This document shows positions 57,551 to 64,000 of a stretch of 64,000 bases of DNA, piece by piece (within the stretch, counting starts at the first letter, position 1; the number at the start of each line of letters is the position of its first letter). Source of the DNA: Massilia sp. H6 (GTDB lineage Bacteria > Pseudomonadota > Gammaproteobacteria > Burkholderiales > Burkholderiaceae_D); assembly GCF_024802625.1 (NCBI RefSeq), contig NZ_CP103371.1, positions 682,001 through 746,000 of the forward strand, in the 5' to 3' direction. The notes beneath the pieces were generated by a model. That model saw only the letters and a program-made list of their open reading frames with translations, was not told the DNA's origin and ran no database searches. The translations under genes and the position numbers were made by a program.

Positions 57551-58795
57551 ATGCAGACTACTGTTCCTCTTGTCACCAACGATGCCGTGGTACTCGGCAT
57601 GCTCGCCGCCATCCTCGGGCTGGTTTTCTGGACCGCCGCGCGTCCAACAGGCCCCTGGAAGAAATTCTATTCCTATGTGCCGGCGTTGCTGCTGTGCTAT
57701 CTGGTTCCGGCCATCCTCAATACCCTGGGCGTGATCGACGGCAGCATCTCGAAGCTGTATCCGATCGCGCGCGACTACCTGCTGCCGAGTGCCCTGGTCC
57801 TGCTGTGCATCGCCATCGATTTCGGCGCCATTGCCCGGCTCGGTCCGAAGGCCATCATCATGTTCCTGACCGGTACCGTGGGCATCATGCTCGGGGCGGT
57901 CGCCTCGTTCGAGATCATGGGCGTGATTCATCCCGAAACGGTGGCCGGCGAAACCTGGCGCGGCATGACCACCATCACCGGCGCCTGGATCGGCGGCGGC
58001 GCCAACCAGGCCGCCATGAAAGAAGTGTTCGAGGTCGATGCCAATGTGTTCGGCCAGTTCGTCGCGGTCGACGTGCTGGTGGCGAACGTCTGGACCGCGA
58101 TACTGCTGTTCATGACCGGGCGCGCCCAGGCCTTCGACCGCTGGACCGGCGCCGATGTCAGCGCAATCAACGCCCTCAAGACGCGCATGGAGACCTTCCA
58201 GGCCGCCAATGCGCGTATTCCGACGCTGACCGACGTGATGGTGATCCTGGCGGTCGGACTGGGCGTGACGGGCCTGTCGCACGCTCTGACCGGGCCAGTG
58301 CTGGGCTGGATCGGCAGCCTGCCGGCCGAGTGGCGGCTGCAGGACTACAGCTTGACCTCGTCCTTCTTCTGGATGGTCGTGTTCGCGACCACCTTCGGCC
58401 TGCTGCTGAGCTTTACCAAGGCACGCAAACTGGAAGGGGCGGGCGCCTCCACCATCGGCTCGGCCATGCTGTACATCCTGGTGGCGACCATCGGCATGCA
58501 GATGGACCTCAATGCGCTGCTGGACCGGCCATGGCTGTTCCTGCTCGGGCTGATCTGGATCGCCGTACATGGCGGACTGCTGCTGTTGGTGGCAAAGCTG
58601 ATCCGCGCACCGCTGTTCTTCCTGGCGGTGGGGTCGCAGGCCAATGTCGGCGGCGCCGCGTCGGCCCCGGTGGTCGCGAGCGCCTTCCATCCTTCGCTGG
58701 CGCCGGTCGGCGTGCTGCTGGCGGTGCTGGGCTACGCACTGGGCACCTATGCGGCCTATGTAACCGGCCTGATGCTGCGCGCACTGGCCACCTGA
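57551..58795 (+). CDS. DUF819 family membrane transporter
   Basis: 414 residues from ATG 57551. Roughly ten hydrophobic helices, with typical motifs ITGAWIGGGANQAAMKEVFEV and GSQANVGGAASAPVVASAFH, matching the DUF819 (YjcL) group. Substrate unknown. Downstream is a perfect hairpin at 58801-58827, and upstream the REP-like repeat. Confidence 0.88.
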   Translation: MQTTVPLVTNDAVVLGMLAAILGLVFWTAARPTGPWKKFYSYVPALLLCYLVPAILNTLGVIDGSISKLYPIARDYLLPSALVLLCIAIDFGAIARLGPKAIIMFLTGTVGIMLGAVASFEIMGVIHPETVAGETWRGMTTITGAWIGGGANQAAMKEVFEVDANVFGQFVAVDVLVANVWTAILLFMTGRAQAFDRWTGADVSAINALKTRMETFQAANARIPTLTDVMVILAVGLGVTGLSHALTGPVLGWIGSLPAEWRLQDYSLTSSFFWMVVFATTFGLLLSFTKARKLEGAGASTIGSAMLYILVATIGMQMDLNALLDRPWLFLLGLIWIAVHGGLLLLVAKLIRAPLFFLAVGSQANVGGAASAPVVASAFHPSLAPVGVLLAVLGYALGTYAAYVTGLMLRALAT

Positions 58796-58800
58796 GTTCG

Positions 58801-58827
58801 CCGGTGCACCGTCCTGCGGTGCACCGG
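58801..58827 (+). other. Perfect hairpin after the DUF819 gene
   Basis: CCGGTGCACCG / CGGTGCACCGG with loop TCCTG. No T-run; likely mRNA 3' structure or weak terminator. The rest of the gap to 59071 holds no gene I can support. Confidence 0.55.
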
Positions 58828-59071
58828 GCGTGCAATTATTCTGCCTGCGCCGCCGTCGAAGGCGGCACGCTCCGGCGAAATCGGTTACCTTTACATCTGC
58901 GACAACATTGTCCCGGCCGCAGCCAGCCGGGAGTGTCGAGCTTGTAAAAATCTCTCCACTTCTGAGTTGCATTCGTCCCTGCCCTGGAGGGTTGCAGCAA
59001 GCTCTTCCCGTGGGTGCTCTCTCCATCTGCAGTTGTCTTGCATCAATAGAACGTCACCTCTAAGTTCCCGT

Positions 59072-59099
59072 TTGACATTTCAAGCCTGGTAGATAATAG
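59072..59099 (+). promoter_or_regulatory. Candidate promoter of the TetR/beta-oxidation genes
   Basis: Perfect TTGACA (59072-59077), 16 bp, TAATAG (59094-59099). Start expected near 59106, 50 bp before the TetR ATG. Confidence 0.45.
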
Positions 59100-59156
59100 T
59101 ACGAGCGTTCGGATTTTTTCGATTCAGGGGCCGTTATCACAACTTCAGTCAAATTC

Positions 59157-59786
59157 ATGCGCAAGGGCGAACTCACGCGAGCAGCGATTCTCGACGTGGC
59201 GCTCGAGCTCTCCAGCCGCGATGGCCTGGAAGGGCTGACCATCGGGCTGCTGGCCGACCGGATGAACATGAGCAAATCCGGCGTGTTCGCGCATTTCGGT
59301 TCGCGCGAGGATTTGCAGCTCGAAGTCGTCAAGCTGTACCACCACCGCTTCGAGCAGGAAGTGTTCTTTCCGAGCGTGCGCGAGCCGCGCGGTTTGCCGC
59401 GGCTGGAGTCGATGTTCGACCGCTGGCTCAAGCGCGTGTCGGTCGAGATCGCATCTGGCTGCATCTATATCAGCGGCGCCGTCGAGTACGACGACCGCCC
59501 GGGACCGATCCGCGAGGAGCTGGTGTCGATGGTGCAGGCCTGGCAGGGCGCCTTGCAGCGCGGTGCCCGCCAGGCCATCGAAGCGGGCGACCTGCGCCCC
59601 GATGCCGATGCCGAGCAGCTGGTGTACGAAATGTACGGGCTGATCCTGGCTCTGCACCACGACGCCCGTTTCCTGCGCATGCCCGGCTCGGTCGAGCGCG
59701 CGCGCCGCGGTTTCGAGCGCCTGATCGAGAATTACCGTAATCCGCATTTGCCAACACCTTCGCCGCAAGGCAGCCCGGTGCAGTAA
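59157..59786 (+). CDS. TetR family transcriptional regulator
   Basis: 209 residues. N-terminal HTH: AILDVALELSSRDGLEGLTIGLLADRMNMSKSGVFAHFGSREDL, a classical TetR DNA-binding domain. C-terminal ligand-binding region unassigned. It lies 57 bp upstream of the acyl-CoA dehydrogenase and probably controls the fatty-acid oxidation genes; inducer unknown, likely an acyl-CoA. Confidence 0.9.
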   Translation: MRKGELTRAAILDVALELSSRDGLEGLTIGLLADRMNMSKSGVFAHFGSREDLQLEVVKLYHHRFEQEVFFPSVREPRGLPRLESMFDRWLKRVSVEIASGCIYISGAVEYDDRPGPIREELVSMVQAWQGALQRGARQAIEAGDLRPDADAEQLVYEMYGLILALHHDARFLRMPGSVERARRGFERLIENYRNPHLPTPSPQGSPVQ

Positions 59787-59843
59787 CGCCTTCGTTACGC
59801 CGGAAGTCACCACTATTACATTACCTTCGTTCAGGAGAAAACC

Positions 59844-61634
59844 ATGGGTCAGTACGTCGCGCCAATCCGGGATATGCAGTTCGTTCTGCACGAATTCCTC
59901 AACGTCAGCGAAGAGTTCAAGAGCCTGCCTGCGTACCAGGAAATCGACACCGATATCATCAACCAGGTGCTCGAAGAAGGTGCGAAATTCACGCAGGAAG
60001 TGCTGTTCCCGCTGAACCATTCGGGCGACCGCGAAGGCTGCCATTTCGACGCCGCCACCAAGGCCGTCACGACCCCGAAGGGCTTCAAGGAAGCGTACAA
60101 GCAGTACGTCGAAGGCGGCTGGGCGGCGCTGGCCTGCGATCCTGAATACGGCGGCCAGGGCCTGCCGGTCGCGCTGAACAATTCGTTCTACGAGATGCTC
60201 AACTCGTCCAACCAGGCATGGACCATGTACCCGGGCCTGTCGCACGGCGCCTACGAATGCCTGAAAGAGCACGGCACCGACGAGCAGAAGAAGCTGTTCC
60301 TGCCGAAGCTGGTCTCGGGCGAGTGGACCGGCACCATGTGCCTGACCGAAGCGCATTGCGGGACCGACCTGGGCCTGCTGCGCTCGAAGGCCGAGCCACA
60401 GGCCGATGGCAGCTACAAGATCACCGGCTCGAAGATCTTTATTTCGGCCGGCGAGCACGACATGGCGGAAAACATCGTGCACCTGGTGCTGGCGCGCCTG
60501 CCGGATGCACCGGAAGGCTCGAAGGGCATCTCGCTGTTCCTGGTGCCGAAGTTTAACGTCACTGCCGACGGTTCGGTCGGCGAGCGCAATGGCATCGCCT
60601 GCGGCGCCATCGAAGAGAAGATGGGCATCCATGGCAACTCCACCTGCCAGATGAACCTGGACGGCGCCAACGCCACCCTGATCGGCCAGCCGCACAAGGG
60701 CCTGCAGGCGATGTTCGTGTTCATGAACGCCGCCCGCCTGGGCGTTGGCATGCAGTCGCTGGGCCTGACCGAAGTGGCTTACCAGAACGCGCTGGTGTAC
60801 GCGAAAGACCGTATCCAGATGCGCAGCCTGTCGGGCCCGAAAGCGCCCGACAAGCCGGCCGACCCGATCATCGTGCATCCGGACGTGCGCCGCATGCTGC
60901 TGACCGCGAAAGCCTTCGCCGAAGGCGCGCGCGCACTGACCTCGTACATCGCGCTGCAGATCGACCGTGAGCTGAACCACCCGGACGAAGCGGTGCGCAA
61001 GGAAGCCGCCGGCGAAGTCGCGCTGCTGACCCCGATCGTCAAGGCTTTCATCACCGACAACGGCTGGATCGCGACCTCGGAAGCGATGCAGGTCTACGGT
61101 GGCCACGGCTATATCGCCGAGTGGGGCATGGAGCAGTACGTGCGCGATGCCCGCATCAACATGATCTACGAAGGCACCAACACCATCCAGTCGCTCGACC
61201 TGCTGGGTCGTAAGATCCTGATGGACAACGGTGCCAAGCTGCGCGCCTTTGGCGAGAAGATCAAGGCCTTCGTGGAAGAGAACGGCCTGGACGAGTCGAT
61301 GTCGGAATTCGTCACCCCACTGGGCGAGCTCGGTGAAAAAGTCACCAAGCTGACCATGGAAATCGGCATGAAGGCGTTCCAGAACCCGGACGAAGTCGGC
61401 GCCGCCGCGGTGCCTTACCTGCGCGTAGTGGGCCACCTGGTGTTCAGCTATTTCTTCGCGCAGATGGCGAAGATCGCCCTCAGCAAGCAGGACTCGGATG
61501 ACAAGTTCTACGTCGCCAAGCTCGCTACCACCCGCTTCTACTTCGCGCGCCTGTACCCGGAAACCGCCATGCTGATCCGCCAGGCCCGTTCGGGTTCGGC
61601 CAATCTGCTGGCGCTGGACGCAGACCTGTTCTAA
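59844..61634 (+). CDS. Acyl-CoA dehydrogenase (long, AcdB/FadE-like with C-terminal domain)
   Basis: 596 residues. Characteristic ACAD motifs CLTEAHCGTDLG and YGGHGYIAEWGMEQYVRDARINMIYEGTNTIQ with the catalytic Glu in IYEGTN. A C-terminal extension (about 480-596) marks the longer ACAD subfamily used for medium- or long-chain acyl-CoAs. FAD-dependent first step of beta-oxidation. Followed by the multifunctional FadB-like protein after 57 bp. Confidence 0.92.
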   Translation: MGQYVAPIRDMQFVLHEFLNVSEEFKSLPAYQEIDTDIINQVLEEGAKFTQEVLFPLNHSGDREGCHFDAATKAVTTPKGFKEAYKQYVEGGWAALACDPEYGGQGLPVALNNSFYEMLNSSNQAWTMYPGLSHGAYECLKEHGTDEQKKLFLPKLVSGEWTGTMCLTEAHCGTDLGLLRSKAEPQADGSYKITGSKIFISAGEHDMAENIVHLVLARLPDAPEGSKGISLFLVPKFNVTADGSVGERNGIACGAIEEKMGIHGNSTCQMNLDGANATLIGQPHKGLQAMFVFMNAARLGVGMQSLGLTEVAYQNALVYAKDRIQMRSLSGPKAPDKPADPIIVHPDVRRMLLTAKAFAEGARALTSYIALQIDRELNHPDEAVRKEAAGEVALLTPIVKAFITDNGWIATSEAMQVYGGHGYIAEWGMEQYVRDARINMIYEGTNTIQSLDLLGRKILMDNGAKLRAFGEKIKAFVEENGLDESMSEFVTPLGELGEKVTKLTMEIGMKAFQNPDEVGAAAVPYLRVVGHLVFSYFFAQMAKIALSKQDSDDKFYVAKLATTRFYFARLYPETAMLIRQARSGSANLLALDADLF

Positions 61635-61691
61635 ACCACCATCACGCTGCCCTTGCCTGTGCGGGGGCAGCGACTTAACAAGGAATACAGA

Positions 61692-64000
61692 ATGTCCAAT
61701 TTCATCGTCAAGAAAGTCGCCGTGCTGGGCGCCGGCGTGATGGGCGCGCAGATTGCTGCGCACTGCGTGAACGCCAAGGTGCCGGTCGTGCTGTTCGACC
61801 TGCCTGCAAAGGACGGGCCGAAGAACGGCATCGTCCTGCGCGCCATCGAGAACCTGAAGAAGCTGTCGCCGGCCCCGCTGGGCAACAAGGACGACGCGGC
61901 CCTGATCGAAGTGGCCAACTACGAGGACAACCTCGACCTGCTGCTCGGGTGCGACCTGATCATCGAAGCCATCGCCGAGCGCATGGACTGGAAGCACGAC
62001 CTGTACAAGAAGGTCGCACCGCACATCGCCCCGAACGCGATCTTCGCCTCGAACACGTCGGGCCTGTCGATCAACAAGCTGGCCGAAGGATTCGACGACG
62101 AACTCAAGGCGCGCTTCTGCGGCGTGCACTTCTTCAACCCGCCGCGCTACATGCACCTGGTGGAACTGATCCCGACCAGCGGCACCCGTCCTGAAATCCT
62201 CGACCAGCTCGAGACTTTCCTGACCTCGACCCTGGGCAAGGGCGTCGTGCGCGCCAAGGACACCCCGAACTTCATCGCCAACCGCGTCGGCATCTTCGGC
62301 ATGCTGGCCACCATCCACGAAGCCGAGAAATTCGGCCTGTCGGTAGACGTGGTCGACGACCTGACCGGCGCAAAACTAGGCCGCGCCAAGTCGGGCACCT
62401 TCCGCACCGCCGACGTCGTCGGTCTGGACACCATGGGCCACGTCATCAAGACCATGCAGGACACGCTGCAAGACGACCCGTTCTTCAGCATGTACAAGAC
62501 GCCTGAAGTACTGGCCAAGCTGATCGAGAAAGGCGCCCTGGGCCAGAAATCCGGCGGCGGCTTCTACAAAAAGGTCGGCAAGGAGATCCAGCGTCTCGAC
62601 TTCGCCACCGGCGAATACGTCGCAGGCGGCGCCAAGGCGGCCGACATCGTCGCCCGCATCCTGAAAGAAAAAGACCCGGTCAAGAAGTTCAAGGCCATGC
62701 GCGAGTCGACCAATCCGCAGGCGCAGTTCCTGTGGGCGATCTTCCGCGATACCTTCCACTACATCGCCGTCCACCTCGACACCATCGCCGACAACGCGCG
62801 CGACATCGACTTCGCGATGCGCTGGGGCTTCGGCTGGAGCGTCGGCCCGTTCGAAACCTGGCAGGCCGCCGGCTGGACCCAGATCGCCCAGTGGGTGAAA
62901 GAAGACATCGACGCTGGTCACGCACTGACCGATGCACCGCTGCCAGCCTGGGTGTTCGAAGGCCCGGTCGCCGAAAAGGGCGTGCACACCGCCGAGGGTT
63001 CGTACTCGGCGTCGAAGAACGCCTACGTGCCGGCGTCCGACCTGCCGGTGTACCAGCGCCAGCAGTTCCGGGCACCGGTACTGGGATCGACCACGCTGGA
63101 TCCAAAAACCGCGGGCACCACGGTGTTCGAAGACGAATCCGTGCGCCTGTGGCATGCGGACGATGAAGTGCTGGTCATCTCGCTCAAGACCAAGATGCAC
63201 GTCATCGGCGAAGGCGTGGTCAAGGGCCTGCAGCGCGGCATGCTCGAGGCCGAAAAAGGCTACAAGGGCCTGGTGATCTGGAATACCGATGCGGCCGAAG
63301 GCGGCGCGTTCTCGGCCGGCGCCGACCTGCAGTCGGCCATGCCGGCCTTCATGATGGGCGGCGCCAAGGCGATGGACCCGATGGTCCGCGACCTGCAGAA
63401 CGTCTTCATGCAGATGAAGTACTCGAACATTCCAGTGGTCGCGGCTGTGGCCGGACTGGCACTGGGCGGCGGCTGCGAGATGATGCTGCACGCCTCCAAG
63501 CGCGTGGCCTCGATCGAGTCCTATATCGGCCTGGTGGAAGTCGGCGTCGGCCTGGTGCCGGCCGGCGGCGGCCTGAAGGAAGCGGCAGTGCGCGCCTTTA
63601 CCGAAGCCAAGGGCAACGACATCCTGCAATTCCTGAAGACCGGCTTCACCAACGCGGCCACCGCGCAGGTGTCGAAATCGGCCCTGGAAGCAAAGAGCAT
63701 GGGTTACCTGAAAGAAGACGACGTCATTGTCTTCAACCCGTACGAACTGCTGCACGTGGCGAAGCTCACTGCACGCGCCATGTTCGACGCCGGCTACCGC
63801 GCCCCAAGCCGCCGCCCGATCACCGTCACCGGCCGCTACGGCTGGGCGACGATCCGCGGCCAGCTGGTCAATATGCGTGACGGTGGCTTCATCTCGGCCC
63901 ACGACTACAAGCTGGGCGACATGATCGCCGAGATTGTCACCGGCGGTGACGTCGACCAGGGCAGCGTGGTGTCGGAACAGTGGCTGCTCGACATGGAGCG
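61692..64000 (+). CDS. 3-hydroxyacyl-CoA dehydrogenase / enoyl-CoA hydratase, 3' end outside the window
   Basis: 769 codons visible, cut by the window edge. N-terminal NAD-binding GAGVMGAQIAAHC, then HFFNPPRYMHLVELIP (dehydrogenase catalytic region), a second helical domain, and a C-terminal crotonase domain with GLALGGGCEMMLHASKR and LVEVGVGLVPAGGGLKE. The order HAD-then-crotonase is reversed relative to E. coli FadB. Ribosome-binding AAGGA at 61680. Beta-oxidation steps 2 and 3, with the thiolase probably beyond the window. Confidence 0.94.
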   Translation, partial: MSNFIVKKVAVLGAGVMGAQIAAHCVNAKVPVVLFDLPAKDGPKNGIVLRAIENLKKLSPAPLGNKDDAALIEVANYEDNLDLLLGCDLIIEAIAERMDWKHDLYKKVAPHIAPNAIFASNTSGLSINKLAEGFDDELKARFCGVHFFNPPRYMHLVELIPTSGTRPEILDQLETFLTSTLGKGVVRAKDTPNFIANRVGIFGMLATIHEAEKFGLSVDVVDDLTGAKLGRAKSGTFRTADVVGLDTMGHVIKTMQDTLQDDPFFSMYKTPEVLAKLIEKGALGQKSGGGFYKKVGKEIQRLDFATGEYVAGGAKAADIVARILKEKDPVKKFKAMRESTNPQAQFLWAIFRDTFHYIAVHLDTIADNARDIDFAMRWGFGWSVGPFETWQAAGWTQIAQWVKEDIDAGHALTDAPLPAWVFEGPVAEKGVHTAEGSYSASKNAYVPASDLPVYQRQQFRAPVLGSTTLDPKTAGTTVFEDESVRLWHADDEVLVISLKTKMHVIGEGVVKGLQRGMLEAEKGYKGLVIWNTDAAEGGAFSAGADLQSAMPAFMMGGAKAMDPMVRDLQNVFMQMKYSNIPVVAAVAGLALGGGCEMMLHASKRVASIESYIGLVEVGVGLVPAGGGLKEAAVRAFTEAKGNDILQFLKTGFTNAATAQVSKSALEAKSMGYLKEDDVIVFNPYELLHVAKLTARAMFDAGYRAPSRRPITVTGRYGWATIRGQLVNMRDGGFISAHDYKLGDMIAEIVTGGDVDQGSVVSEQWLLDME

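Noticed and set aside
59145..62318. A 1057-codon minus-strand open frame over TetR, acyl-CoA dehydrogenase and FadB-like genes
   Set aside because: It spans three well-supported genes on the other strand and shows no domain signature.

Overview
The window looks like chromosomal DNA of a high-GC betaproteobacterium of the Oxalobacteraceae, most like Massilia, Janthinobacterium or Duganella. That rests on gene neighbourhoods: TPR-lolB-ispE-tRNA-Gln-prs-rplY-pth, kdsD-kdsC-lptC-lptA-lptB-rpoN-hpf, DUF971/ubiE/Tim44-like/ubiJ/ubiB, and FmdB-DUF502-aspS-nudB. The species is an inference from protein recall; no search was run.

Layout. 1-7.6 kb: a truncated dynamin-like GTPase, mutM, then the lolB/ispE/tRNA/prs/rplY/pth housekeeping run. 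7.6-17.4 kb: mixed genes (transglutaminase-like, patatin, degenerate GT51, ychF, a broken subclass B3 metallo-beta-lactamase, MOSC protein, diguanylate cyclase, K+/H+ antiporter). 17.5-22.9 kb: KDO synthesis and LPS transport, then rpoN and hpf. 23.1-26.6 kb: a hydroxyisobutyryl-CoA hydrolase-like gene, then rapZ-hprK-ptsN on the opposite strand, an apparent inversion of the usual rpoN-hpf-ptsN-hprK-rapZ block. 27-36.6 kb: queF, ilvA, a YqaA-like protein, a frameshifted TonB-like gene, a giant FAD/Fe-S oxidoreductase, HIT and DUF971. 36.7-43.9 kb: cspA and the accessory island. 44.3-55.1 kb: the ubiquinone genes, fmdB, DUF502, aspS, nudB, ybhP-like, clsB, hslR. 55.2-57.4 kb: a lower-GC AraC/DJ-1 pair ending in a REP-like inverted repeat. 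57.5-64 kb: a DUF819 transporter, a TetR regulator and a beta-oxidation pair running off the end.

The most interesting region is 37.0-43.9 kb, between DUF971 and ubiE, genes that are usually adjacent in this group. Five exported proteins on the minus strand form what looks like a Fap-type functional amyloid system: a 638-residue Gly/Ala/Asn/Thr-rich subunit candidate, a 129-residue companion, a FapD-like C39 peptidase, a 169-residue exported protein, and a FapF-like coiled-coil/beta-barrel outer-membrane protein. Three of them share an LIQ-x-[SA] motif. Upstream lies a sigma-54 activator with a degenerate receiver-like N-terminus (VpsR-like). Between activator and operon I read a sigma-54 -24/-12 element, an exact IHF consensus match and a cluster of TGTCACA half-sites, in the order expected for an enhancer-driven promoter. 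rpoN itself is in the window.

Regulatory threads link the regions only by inference: rpoN could serve the amyloid promoter, and the GGDEF protein could supply c-di-GMP, which VpsR senses in Vibrio. Long antisense open frames over the GC-rich genes are treated as shadows.
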